NCBI GenBank assembly: GCA_016946835.1 | Contig: JACVTC010000152.1 | Location: 212,501-276,500, forward strand | Direction: 5' to 3' | Length of the DNA: 64,000 nucleotides | DNA from: Neocallimastix lanati (nom. inval.) | Taxonomy: Eukaryota; Neocallimastigomycota; Neocallimastigomycetes; Neocallimastigales; Neocallimastigaceae | In this document: positions 52,700 to 64,000 of the stretch, piece by piece | Position numbering within the stretch: position 1 is the stretch's first letter | How the letters are laid out: every line of letters begins with the position of its first letter | Program-made: the position numbers and the translations under genes | The notes under the pieces: generated by a model | What the model saw: the letters and a program-made list of their open reading frames with translations, nothing else | Told to the model about the DNA's origin: nothing | Database searches by the model: none

Positions 52700-54035
52700 G
52701 TTTTTTTTGTTTATTTTTTCAAGAATTAGAAGAAAGTATTCAAACACTACAAATTGTCATGAATCCTTATTTTATAGAACTTGGGACGGTTCTTTCCTTA
52801 CAAAGTGGAATATGGCTTCCATTGTATCTATTCCAAAAAAACTGCGTCCTTTCTAATTAAAATAATTACCTCAGAGTCTCACGAATAAACATAGATTTTT
52901 CAAAGGTAATACATGACAAAATTTATAAATACTTATTTAGGAACAAATTTATTAGACGAGAACAATTTCGTTTTTGTAATTACGAAGAATGTATTAGTCT
53001 TTAAAAAAAACTCAACAATTTTTTTTATTGTTGGCTTATTTTGGGTCTATTGGGTCTATATAAATTAAATTCTAAAAAAGAGATGAAATCTAATTGTCAT
53101 AAAGGTTCTGACCGAATATATTTTTGTTATTTATAATATTATTGATTAAAGAATTTCGTACTATATATATATATATAAATATATATATATCAAACAGTTT
53201 ACTGATGTTATAGAATTGTATTGGTCTGATATTTGCAAACAAATAATAAGATATTAAAGATACTGATTATGGTAATTCAAAGTTAATTCACTAAAGTCCA
53301 TGCTTTTGTAAAAGTAATCAATTATTTATTAATTTGATATTTAAATGTTCAATTTTTTTCTAATGTTAAATCAAATTTTTATATTACATAAATGAATTTT
53401 TTTTATTATATTTAAAAGTAAAATAAGAAAATTCCCTTTATCTTTTTATTTATTAATTTTAGATTGGAAAAATAATAAATGAAAATACTTATTTATTCCT
53501 TCTGGGTGGAACTTTAGTTTTAGATGATCTATAATTCAATAAGTGGGAACAAAGGTATTTATAAGAACTTTTTATAATGAGTTCTGAGACTAATGATCTG
53601 CTTATAAGTATTTTAGTGAATAATTTAATCATTACTGTATAATTCTCTTAAAATGATATTACTAAGAAACCTTTTATAACCAAGATAATCAAAGCTATAT
53701 GTCATAGTATTATGGAAAAGAAAAACATCTATAGTCCATATATACTTCTATGTACCAATATTACTTCTTTGTTCTATTATATTACACTTCTTGGTGGAAT
53801 TGACTTCAATTCACATCATAATAATACTATAATTAATAACAAATTTTTTATTATATTTTTACATAAATTTTATTATTTATGAAAGTTTATTTTTAAATAA
53901 TTTTATTTCTTTGTATTTATATATATATAATGTATTTTTTCATTATATATAATAATTTATATTTTAATAATTTTATAAATTAATAAATAAAAAAATGGAA
54001 AAAATATTCTCTTCCTAGTCTAAAATTAAAAATAA
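52700..54035 (+). pseudogene. LINE fossil D (RT remnants, C-terminal modules, 3' hairpin)
   Basis: Segments around 52780-53000 read as TWDGSFLTKWNMASIVSIPK-like and IRREQFRFCNYEECISL, matching copy A NGSFPKKWNSASIVSIPKK and IRPEQFGFRNREECISL. At 53484-53640 NTYLFLLGGTLVLDDL matches the copy A LLGG module, and at 53742-53815 a second related phrase (YYITLLGGIDFN) appears. The element ends at 53979-54030 with AATTAATAAATAAAAAAATG and GGAAAAAATATTCTCTTCC, then TAGTCTAAAA. Stops and internal deletions are numerous. Confidence 0.72.
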
Positions 54036-54718
54036 AAAAAAAAAGATTTTTTTTTTTTTCCTTGAAAATTATTATTATTCATATTTCATTTATCTCTATT
54101 AAATTTCTATATCAATTATACATTTATCATATAAAATATTATCCTTATATATATTATAAATATAAAGCGATGAAAGTATATTCTCTTACTAATTTTTATA
54201 TCTTTTAATTACATATAAGGATTTAAAATGTAATTCTTATTATAATTAGTATTATTTTTTACTAAAGTCTATTTATACTCTAACTATACTTTTAAATAAG
54301 TATTAGTATAATAATTATTATTCACGTACATATTTATATATATATATTACTAATATATAAATTATAATATTAATAAATGAATATACTAGTATTTAATATT
54401 TGTAACAATTCTATTAAATTATCATGGATAATTTTTTTTAATAAATTAGTATATATTAACCAAAATTGATAATATAACATATTCAAATACTATTTTAAAT
54501 AACATTTTCCTTTATATTTAATAATTTAATAATATTGCATAAATAATCAGTATAAATTTTGAAACGAAGTTTAAAGTATAAATTATATTTGAATAATAAT
54601 GATAGGAATATTTACATATATATAGATAAAATTTCCAATATTTTAACAATTACATTTAATAAAAATTATACTTCATATCTTAATGAATATATGATAATAT
54701 TAAAAAATAATCCGGATT

Positions 54719-54762
<44 letters not shown>

Positions 54763-56026
54763 AATAATAAAAGATAAATATATTAATTTTTTAATAATGG
54801 CTAAAAAACTATTTTTGTTTTAAATATAGATATATTAATAATAAGTAATTATTTTTAATACCTTAATTTTTTTTTTATCTCTTAATTTAAAATTTGAGGA
54901 TTAATCAATTTAAAAATGGTTGATAATTTAATTTATATATATATAACAAAAGTGGGGAAAAAAAAAAAAGGCTAAACATTTAATTATAATTTAAGATAGT
55001 TGTAAAGATAATACTATAGTTTAATTAGTAAATAATAATTATGGTTTAATATATATATATATTTTTTTTTTTTATAATAGTAAATTTAAATGGATTAAAT
55101 TAATCTAATGAATTATATGTTTCGACTTTTTGATATGATATCATTCTCAATTTTATATAAGAATATAGAATTTTTTTTTACTGACTATTTATAGAATTTG
55201 CAGTTAATAATAGTAATAAAATTAGTAAATAATAAATAGTTATAATAATGAATGTTTATAAATAATATTAAAAATTAATAAATATTAATAATTAATAATA
55301 ATAATAGATATCAATAATAAATAATAAATATCAATAATAAATAATAAATAGTAAGTAATAAATAATAAATAGTAAATAATAATAATAATAAAATAAAAAT
55401 CAATATTTAATTTTTTATTTGTAATATTTTATTATTATTTCATTTCTAAAATATGATTAATAAATACAATCAGTTTTTATATTATAAATTATTAAGATTC
55501 TATCTGAACTTATATCTTATATTTGACATTTTAGAAACTTTTTTATTTCAAATACTTTTTTTTAATAAACAAAAATTTGAAAATAAATAGAATACGTTAT
55601 TTTGTAAAAAAAAAAAAAAAAAAAAAAAAGACAACGGATTTAAATATATTGTTAAATAAATATATTTAAACGTATAAGATAAGATTATTTATTTATTTAT
55701 TTATTTATTTATATAATGGGACAACTATATTGAGGATAAATATTTTATTGAAATAATTTATATTTATTTTAAAATTTTTGGGTTAATAATAAGCATAAAA
55801 AAAATAATTTTTTCTTTTAATAATCTTATACACAACCAGATATATACATGAATAAAATCTTTATTATTATTAAATTTTCCATCATTTATTTATATTTTTT
55901 TTAAAAGAAATTTGTCACATTCATTTAGTAAATTTGTTACTTTTCTTTTAGATTAAGTTTGGATTAGGTATTGATGTATCTAATAATTTAATTTAAACAA
56001 AACGAAGCAAATTTTATAATAATAAT

Positions 56027-56057
<31 letters not shown>

Positions 56058-56566
56058 GGTTTTATTATGAAATAAATGAAATATATAAAGTAGATTATTT
56101 AATATTATTATTATTATTGTAATTATAATTAATATTAATTTTTTATTATTATTTATGTTTTCCAATTATTAGTTTATTAATTTAATAACTATATATGTTA
56201 AAAAACAAATTGGTTCATGAAGTTAATTTTGAATAAATTTAAATATTTATTAAAAGAAAATGAATTTAATATTTGAGTCTTAATAAAAGATATATAGTTT
56301 TTCTATTAATAGTTTTTATATATAACATATTTACTGGTATATAATTTTTAAACTTAATATATAGAAGAAAAATATATATATATTTATACTATTTTCATAT
56401 TTATTTACAGTCTAATAAAATATTATATGTTTTATAAAATCTATTTATGAGTTATTAAATTCCTATTTTTTATTTTTTATTTTATTTTTATTATTTATAA
56501 TTTATATTTGCTTTTTAAGTAAAATAATATAATTAAATATCTAAAACATTAAACATTAATATAGAA
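54036..56566. other. AT-rich desert upstream of the receptor gene
   Basis: Poly-T (54721-54753, 56032-56056), poly-A (55606-55629), ATTT run (55687-55710), and irregular TAAATAA-type runs (55310-55380). A possible worn LINE terminal motif ATGAAAGTATATTCTCTTAC lies at 54170-54189. No gene seen. Confidence 0.6.
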
Positions 56567-57498
56567 ATGTCCTCTCTTTTGTTTTTCCTCTTGCTTATAA
56601 TACTGAAGTCATGTAATGTATAATTCAAATCATTTAAAATAATATATAAATGTTTTTTTTATTTTTTTTATTTTTTTTTCCTATATATCTTCAAAAATTA
56701 ATAATTTATTATTTTTTTTATCTTATTATGTATTTTAGATTTTATCCATGGATTGACTTTATATTTTGTTACATTTTCATATAGTCAAACTGACAGTTAT
56801 TTAGATGGAATAATTAATGATTTTAATAAATATTCAAAATCAATTGGAGATGATATATATATTCATAAAATATTATTATGTGCTGCCAATACTACTTCAT
56901 TTGTTAATGATTATGCATCAACGGTTGAAGATATGTTAAGAAAAGATTCAGCAAAATATGATTTTTATATGATAAATACTATTTATACAGAGAGATTTGG
57001 AAAATATATTACTGATTTGAAACCTTACGTATCTGAAGAAACAATTAAAAACTACTCTAATGGGGTAACATCAAAAATTGGATATTATAAGGGCAAATTA
57101 GTGGCCTTGGTATGTATTTCATTATATATATAATTTTTTTTTTTATTTTAATATATTGATATCATTATTTCTAATAATTATTAATTTTAATATATTAATT
57201 AAATATTACAATATATATGTATATTTAATAAATAATTAATTCATATTGATAAGCCTATGTATGTTGATGTTGGAATATTATATTCGAACAAAAATTATTT
57301 AGATAAGTATAATGAAAAAGTACCAACTACATGGGATGAACTAATAGAAACAGCAGAAAGAATAAAGGATAAAGAAAAAAAAATAGGAAATTTTGAAATA
57401 GAAGGATATTTACCGAATATGCCAGGTATATGAATTAATATTTAATTTATATTTGAATTAAATACTCATATTAATTTATTATTATTATTATTAATACA

Positions 57499-57569
<71 letters not shown>

Positions 57570-57721
57570 AATAGAGGAGGAATCATCAATATGCTCAGCA
57601 ATTGAATTTTTATATTCGTTTAGAGATTCTCCTGAATCAGATATGCCATTATATACAAGCGATAATGCTTTAAGAGCGTTTAAGAAACTAATTGAAATTA
57701 AAAAAAGAATATGCAATGGTA

Positions 57722-57769
<48 letters not shown>

Positions 57770-57835
57770 ATTATCAACAACAATATTAATAATATAAATA
57801 ATATATAATTATATTAAAATAAAATTTATAATAAC

Positions 57836-57923
<88 letters not shown>

Positions 57924-59426
57924 TAATTTAAATATTTAATATTTTTAATTTAAGAGGAAAATTTTTTAATGCCAGATTCAAGTTTTTTTGTCACTATGTT
58001 TCAAAATAAAACCATTTTTTCAAGATTCTTCAATATTCCCTTAGAAGATTCATTCTATTTATCTAAATTACCAGGTGAAAAAGAAGGTTTATCTGCATCA
58101 TGTGTAGGTGGTCGTACTTTAATTGTGGACAATAAAATTAGTGAAGAGCGTAAAAAAGCAGTAGGAAAAGCTATTGATTTTTTTTTATCAAAAGATATTC
58201 AAATAAAGTATGCTATTCAAAGTGGAAAGCATAGTGGATGTGATGATATTTATTATGATAAAAAATTATGTGAAGCTATTAATTGTGAAGTTTTTAGAAA
58301 TATGCAGTATGTTACAAGACCAACCTCATTATTAAGTAATTATGATTTATATTCATTAAAATTTAGAACTATATTCCGAAACTTTTTAAAAGGAAGCATA
58401 ACAGCTGAAGAGGCATTAAAACAGATTGATTACATTGCTTCCATATATTCAATTAAATATTCATCAGGATTAGGTTATAGTATTATAGGACTAACTATAG
58501 CATTAATTGTTATTATTATGGGAACCTATTTTATTATTATTAATGAAAATTTCAAATTTTTTATTAATGTAATGAATAAAAGTTATTGGATATTTACATT
58601 ATTAGGATTATGTGTTCTTTTAAGTTATAATTTCTTTGTCCTTGATAAAATTACACCATTTAAATGTAATGCTAAATTAGTTTGCCTTCTGTTAGGAAGT
58701 TCACTATTTCTTTATCCAGTATTAATCATTGAACTTGCTAATTTCCCTTCATCTAATAAATATTCTGAAAGTGTTAAAAAAAATGGATTGCTATATTATA
58801 TTTGTTTTGTTTTTATTGATGTAATATTTTGTGGTTTAATATTACTTTTATCTCCATATAAAGTGAAAAAAGAAATGATTAATGAAGGAATGAATTATAA
58901 TATATGTGTGGTAAATAATAATATGCATTACATATATTTAACAATAATTATCTTATTAAAAATAATCCTTGGATTTTCTGTTGTTTTATTGACATTTATT
59001 GAATGGAATAGGGTCTCAATTTTTAGAGATATCAGAACGATTACTTCATCATTTTATATTGATATACTTTTAATTGGTTTACTAGTTATTATTAGAATCA
59101 TAAATATTAAGAATCTTTATTTTTACGTATTAATGAGAGTATTTATAATTACTATGTCTATACTAGCAAATTATGTTACTATTATATGGATTAGAATGTA
59201 TTCTGAATTTAGAGGTAAAAATAATGAGGAAAGGAATTTGATTAAGCAGTCAAAAAGTATAGAATCAGAATCTAAATCCTCAAGTTCCTTTAGTAGTAAC
59301 GAAAAAAAAACAATTAAACAAAAAATCATCAGTTACCATTATTCTACAGGAAGTTCTATAGATGGTGGTTCTCGAATAAGTGGAACTTCAGTATTGTCTA
59401 AAACTATTACCTCGAATGTAGTATGA
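56567..59426 (+). CDS. Class C GPCR-like receptor with bacterial-type solute-binding ectodomain
   Basis: Five exons: 56567-56612, 56739-57109, 57254-57425, 57575-57718, 57955-59426. Phases close to 734 residues. The start is chosen because the small first exon plus the exon 2 start gives a signal peptide (MSSLLFFLLLIILKSYFIHG). Residues about 25-385 resemble a family 1 extracellular solute-binding (maltose-binding-like) protein: LPMYVDVGILYSNKNYLDKY, VPTTWDELIETAERI, LPGEKEGLSASCVGGRTLIV, KAIDFFLSKDIQIKYAI. A helical stretch leads to seven hydrophobic segments at about 419-441, 455-474, 485-505, 523-545, 570-595, 610-631 and 633-659. The spacing and the TPFKC before helix 3 resemble GABA-B-type class C receptors. 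The Ser/Lys-rich cytosolic tail (660-734) could be phosphorylated. It probably senses a sugar or similar extracellular ligand; the ligand and G-protein coupling are inference. Confidence 0.85.
57478..57566. repeat. ATT microsatellite upstream of receptor exon 4
   Basis: (ATT)n of about 27 units, once interrupted by AATACA, ends eight bases before the exon 4 acceptor (ATAAATAG). It lies entirely in intron 3. Confidence 0.9.
57722..57768. repeat. AAT microsatellite at the exon 4 donor
   Basis: (AAT)n of about 15 units begins inside the donor (GTAAATAATAAT) of exon 4. It is the complement of the ATT runs on either side. Confidence 0.9.
57838..57921. repeat. ATT microsatellite in receptor intron 4
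   Basis: (ATT)n of about 28 units lies in the 3' half of intron 4, complementary to the AAT run at 57722-57768 in the same intron. Confidence 0.9.
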
Positions 59427-59706
59427 GATGGATTTATATAGTGAATATAAATAAAATAATAAAAAATAAAATTAAATACAATTAAGGAAAAAACAAAGCA
59501 ACTCACACATTTTCAAAATATATATATATAATTAAATAAATAATAAATAAATATGTTTTTCTCTAAATAAATAGTTATACAGAAATAATTTAGATATATT
59601 ATTATTATTATCATTTTTATCATTGTTTATAATAAAACAAAAAGATGTAAAATAATGATCTTTTTTTTTTTTTTTATTTTCAAATTATTTATTATTTTAA
59701 TAAATA

Positions 59707-59738
<32 letters not shown>

Positions 59739-60075
59739 AATTTTTATATTATTGTAATTTTTAGATAAAGAAAAAAAGAAAAAAGAAAAAAAAAACACCT
59801 TATATATATATACATAATTATTTTTAATAAAAAAATATAATATTAAAAAAACATAAAAAAAAAAAAAAAAAGATATATAAAAATAAATAAAAAGAAAAAA
59901 CAATGTTTAAATTTTTTTTTTTTTTAAATAAAAAAAAAAAAAAAAGAAACTATTAGCTTTCTTTATATTATTAATTTAAAAATTCTCTATAGAAATTTAT
60001 TAATAAGAATCCTTGAAAATAATTCTTTGTATTACTATTATTGTTTTAATTATTACTTTTTGTTATTTTTGTTAA
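59427..60075. other. Convergent intergenic region, receptor and lyase 3' ends
   Basis: 649 bases between the ends of two convergent genes. Filled with poly-T (59661-59675, 59708-59730) and poly-A (59857-59870) tracts; it must hold both transcription ends, but no specific signal stands out in such DNA. Confidence 0.55.
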
Positions 60076-60100
60076 TTTTTTTTTTTTTTTTTTTTTTTTT
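60076..60100 (-). other. A25 tract directly after the lyase stop codon
   Basis: On the minus strand the stop TAA (60103-60101) is followed at once by 25 A residues, with no intervening 3' UTR sequence. Confidence 0.9.
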
Positions 60101-61951
60101 TTACATTTCTTGAAGAGTTGGGGAACGAGGAACAACACCAGCTGGGAAGGCATCAATTGTTAAATCGTTCAAGTAATATTCAATGTTTGTATAACCTCTT
60201 CCACAATAATCACCACTACTTTCTAAAGTACCATCTTCAGCATATTTACTATTTGGATTTAATCCTCTAGCAATTTCCCAATCATCTGGCATACCATCAC
60301 CATCAGTATCAATAATTTCAGATTTGGTATTAGCTGCCGGATATTCGAAATTAACACCACACTTTATACCATATTTATCAATTTCAGCTTTTTGAGAAGC
60401 ATTAGCTTGATTATATGGACGGGCACCAACTAAGCTACCAGTACCATTCTTAGTTTCGGCTGCACATTGTTTATCAATAGCAATTCTTTTATCAGGAGAA
60501 ATACCATTACCAGCATGAGCTAAAACATTATCATAAGCTTTTTCTGCAGATTCAACATGAGCAATTGTTGAAGAATTATCACTTCCATTATTCATAACGA
60601 ATGGAGAGTTGGATTTAGTATTTCCTTCATTTTTGGAATTATTTTTATAGGTGATACCTTTCCAATTATTATTAGAAAAATCATTATAAGGGGTATTATT
60701 ACTATTAAGGAAACGATTACCGGTTAAATAAATCAAATAATTTTCTGGTTTTGTACCACTATCAGCAACACTAACATAATTACGTCCACCTTTTGTTGAT
60801 GGACCCATTTTTAAAGTATTACCAACATAATTTAAGTGACCAATGGTACCATAAGTAGTTTGGGAACCCCAATTGTAGATAACATTATTAGTAAAATCAC
60901 ATGCATTCTTATCTGGCACCTTACCTCTAAAGTTTCTAGAAACATTGTGTGCAATTAAATTATGGTGGTATGAAACATTCTTACGACCAAGCATGATAGC
61001 AAAACCATGAATACCTTTACTGTGGTATGAGAAAGAATTAGATGGACCAATAACAGAATATTGAACAGTCATATCATCACTTTTAGAGTATAAACCCCAT
61101 TGTTCATCATTAGCCCAACCAATGGAACAATGATCTACAATACTGTTGCTTCCTTCAGCCCCACCAAAAGCATCATAATCTGCATTCGAGCCTCTTTCAC
61201 CTGGTCTTGATCCAATGAAACGAAGAATAATATTTGTTCCACCTAAACCAATTTTGAAATTCTTTAAAACGACACCATGACCACCTGGAGCTGTTTGACC
61301 TGCAACAGTTATATTACCTTTAACAACAACATCACTTTTTAATTCAATGGTACCACTAACCTTAAAAACAACAATACGATTTGATCTACTGACTGCATCT
61401 CTAAATGAACCAGCACCACTATCATTTAAATTAGTTACATAATAAACTTCACCACCACGACCTCCAGTAGCAAATTTACCTCCACCATCAGCACCAGGGA
61501 AGGCGATTGGCTTTGAATAGTTTTGCTTAGCAGTCAATGAAGGATCAATATTTTTATTGGTCGCATTTGAAGTATTTGAAGCATTTTTAGTAGTTGTTTT
61601 AACTACAGTAGTTGTGGTTGTATTATTATTATTATTATTACTATTATTACCAGTGCTTTTTGGTACTCCACACCATTCATCATTTTCAATACCCCATTGG
61701 CCATCACCATCAGTTTCAATAATTGGTACATTACTACTAGAACAGCATGGATAACCCAAAGCAGAAGACCAGCATGAAGCTAGTGATGATTGAATTAAAC
61801 ACCATTCATTATTTTCAACACTCCATTGACCATCTTCATCAACATAATATACAGCTGTACTATATTTACAATATGGATAATTAGTATTTTGTGCTAAACT
61901 ACTACATATAGCTGAAGTAGCTAATAAAATCGATGTAAAACTTAATCTCAT
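60101..61951 (-). CDS. Cellulosomal pectate lyase with two N-terminal dockerins
   Basis: A single 616-residue exon. Signal peptide 1-20 ([20 protein letters not shown]). Two fungal dockerin (CBM10-like) modules follow: about 24-54 ([28 protein letters not shown]) and 58-97 ([27 protein letters not shown]), which would anchor the enzyme to scaffoldins of the fungal cellulosome. The linker (101-135) is Asn- then Thr-rich. The catalytic domain (about 147-530) begins [20 protein letters not shown] and continues [26 protein letters not shown] and [19 protein letters not shown], typical of the pectate lyase (PL1-like) right-handed beta-helix; such enzymes cleave polygalacturonate by beta-elimination with calcium. 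A calcium-loop motif [12 protein letters not shown] lies near 557. Visible base composition is much less A/T-rich than the surroundings. The lack of introns and the bacterial look of the catalytic domain suggest horizontal acquisition from rumen bacteria. Confidence 0.93.
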   Translation of the reverse strand: MRLSFTSILLATSAICSSLAQNTNYPYCKYSTAVYYVDEDGQWSVENNEWCLIQSSLASCWSSALGYPCCSSSNVPIIETDGDGQWGIENDEWCGVPKSTGNNSNNNNNNTTTTTVVKTTTKNASNTSNATNKNIDPSLTAKQNYSKPIAFPGADGGGKFATGGRGGEVYYVTNLNDSGAGSFRDAVSRSNRIVVFKVSGTIELKSDVVVKGNITVAGQTAPGGHGVVLKNFKIGLGGTNIILRFIGSRPGERGSNADYDAFGGAEGSNSIVDHCSIGWANDEQWGLYSKSDDMTVQYSVIGPSNSFSYHSKGIHGFAIMLGRKNVSYHHNLIAHNVSRNFRGKVPDKNACDFTNNVIYNWGSQTTYGTIGHLNYVGNTLKMGPSTKGGRNYVSVADSGTKPENYLIYLTGNRFLNSNNTPYNDFSNNNWKGITYKNNSKNEGNTKSNSPFVMNNGSDNSSTIAHVESAEKAYDNVLAHAGNGISPDKRIAIDKQCAAETKNGTGSLVGARPYNQANASQKAEIDKYGIKCGVNFEYPAANTKSEIIDTDGDGMPDDWEIARGLNPNSKYAEDGTLESSGDYCGRGYTNIEYYLNDLTIDAFPAGVVPRSPTLQEM

Positions 61952-63052
61952 GATTAAATTCCTTTTTCAAATGTTTACAATAGTTTTATTGTATGTACTT
62001 ATATTATGGTTATTCTATATTAGAAAATTATTTTTTTTAAATTATATTTTTTTTAAATTATATTTAAAAAATAATTATAAAATATATATATATTTATAAA
62101 AATACTATTTTCAAAAAAAAAATAATTTCTTAATATTTCAAAAATATTTATAGTAATTCAAAAATAAATATATATACTACTTTATTTATATTTTTATTTA
62201 TCAAACTTTTTTTTTGAAAAATTTATGATATTTATATAGTCTATAACTAATATATAAATAAAATATTATGCACTTAATTCAAAAAAATAAATAAATAAAA
62301 AATAAAATTTTAATAAAATTAAATAAAAATAAAATAAAAAAAAAAACGGTCAAAAAAAAAAAAAACAAGAAAAAATATGTATATATAATTGAATTAATTA
62401 AAATTAATATTATATTATATTATTAAATATATTAAATCAAAGATTAATTTAATTTTAACATTTTTATAATTACATAAAACTGAATCATTAAATTAATTTT
62501 TTTTTTTGTGTAATATTATTAATATAAAAAAAGAATTAAAAAAAAAGTTTCTAAATAATATATTCCTTTAAATTATAAATAATAAAATTCAGCATTATTA
62601 ATAAATTTAATATTTATTTATTTTAATAATATATAATAAAATATAATTAATCAAAATTATTATTTATAAATATTATAAAATATTCCCATTATCAAACTTT
62701 AATGATTATAATATTTTGTTATTAAGAAAGTTTAAATTAAAAAAAAAATATATTTAATATAAAAAATTTTAGATTAGACATTAATACTAAAAAATTAAAA
62801 TTTAATATTTTACATTTTTTTTAATTTCTTTTATTAAAAAAAAATTTTTTTTTGTGAATTGTTTCTCTTTTTCTTTATATTTTTATTTATTTTTATTTAT
62901 TATATATTATTTATTTTACTTCATTTCATTTCATTTCATTTCATTTTATTAAATAGAATTGTATTTGTATAAAGGAATAATATAAATATTAATTTTTTTA
63001 TGAATTATTAATTATTACTATATCATTTAAATTATTATTATTTTTATTATTA

Positions 63053-63133
<81 letters not shown>

Positions 63134-64000
63134 TTATTATTATTATTATTATTATTTTATTATTATTATTATTTTATTATTTTATTATTATTAATATCAA
63201 TTTTAATAATTAGAAATTAATAATGAGATTCATTTAAATTAAAATACATATAAATTACAATTATTATTTTTTATTAAATATTAAAGAAAAGAAAAATAAA
63301 TAAAAAAAAAAAAAAAAGGAAGAAAATTAAATAATTAAAAATGGAAAATTTTGAAATTTAATAATTCAATTCATATTATTTTATTTTTATATTTACTTTA
63401 TTTTAATAATTCAATTTGTATTATTTTATTTTCTTTTTATATTAGAGATTCATTTATTAGTTTATAAAATATAAAGAACTCTGAAATAAGGTTATTCTTT
63501 TATATATATAATATAATATATAATTAAATAATGAAATATATATACTATTACATTTATGAAATATCTCTGTTATTCGGAGTATTGCAAATTTTATATTTAT
63601 AATTTAAAATAGTTTTTATAATTATTTTTTTATTATAACAAAGAGTAAAATTAAATATTTTATAATATTTAAAATATTTAATATAAATAAATATTATTTT
63701 TAATATTGAAGGTTAAACATAACAATAATAATATTATAATTTTTACTTTCAAGTATATATAAGATTTTTAATAATATATATATCTTATCTATAAAAAGAG
63801 CTTTTACTATTATATTATAATATAAATTGAAATTGTAAAAATAATATTATAATTTTTTTTTATTATAGGTATAAAATAATTATAATATTTTTTTTATATT
63901 AATAAAGTTTAATTAATCATATGAGATTAACAATTTATTTTTTTTTTATTCATAACTATCACTGTTGTGAAAATTATGGATTTGACCATTAATTAATATA
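61952..64000. other. AT-rich desert upstream of the lyase
   Basis: The lyase promoter must lie at the left edge (from 61952), but no specific element can be named. Further right are poly-A (62335-62365), TTTCATTTCA pentamer repeats (62920-62945), and (ATT)n runs at about 63046-63190. No coding frame. Confidence 0.6.
63046..63190. repeat. ATT microsatellite with ATTTT interruptions
   Basis: (ATT)n broken by TTTTATTATT variants over about 145 bases. Confidence 0.85.

Noticed and set aside
1-64000. tRNA and rRNA genes
   Set aside because: No T-loop GTTCGANTCC-like box B with a matching acceptor stem was seen by eye; a tRNAscan-SE run would decide.

Overview
The window is extremely AT-rich DNA, mostly A/T homopolymers and short tandem repeats, carrying six intact protein-coding genes. 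Five are split by short, very AT-rich GT..AG introns. I assign it to an anaerobic gut fungus (Neocallimastigomycota); the genus cannot be told. The deciding evidence is the secreted pectate lyase at 60.1-61.95 kb, which has two N-terminal fungal dockerin (CBM10-like) modules, the cellulosome-attachment domain typical of this phylum. The base composition, the Asn/Thr-rich linker and an intronless CAZyme fit that assignment.

Layout: 0-4.1 kb repeat-rich desert; 4.16-5.10 kb (-) secreted protein with two LysM domains; 6.65-11.82 kb (-) nearly full-length Ty1/copia element with two LTRs and a 5-bp target-site duplication but a broken reading frame; 12.27-17.79 kb (+) an older, badly decayed copia element; 17.8-22.9 kb desert with a 7-bp satellite; 22.93-25.53 kb (+) phosphatidylglycerophosphate synthase (Pgs1 type); 25.5-29.6 kb desert with LINE 3' stubs; 29.6-35.1 kb (-) two LINE copies; 36.0-39.7 kb (-) protein O-mannosyltransferase (PMT2 type, 11 exons); 39.7-46.5 kb desert with a 10-bp satellite, minisatellites and a copia fossil; 46.5-51.3 kb (+) SH3-RhoGEF-PH-PX signalling protein (13 exons); 51.9-54.0 kb (+) LINE fossils; 56.57-59.43 kb (+) receptor joining a bacterial-type solute-binding domain to a class C GPCR seven-helix domain; 60.1-61.95 kb (-) dockerin-bearing pectate lyase; 62-64 kb desert.

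I rebuilt the exon-intron structures by hand. All exon phases close and give continuous proteins of 207 (LysM), 614 (Pgs1), 740 (PMT), 1062 (RhoGEF) and 734 (receptor) residues; the lyase is one 616-residue exon. The receptor and the plant-wall lyase are convergent neighbours, so a sugar sensor sits beside a plant-wall enzyme, but nothing in the sequence shows that they are co-regulated. The most striking items are the receptor itself, its exon 4 bracketed by complementary triplet repeats, the apparent half-tRNA(Lys) primer-binding site of the copia element, and a shared 3'-terminal hairpin on LINE copies in both orientations.
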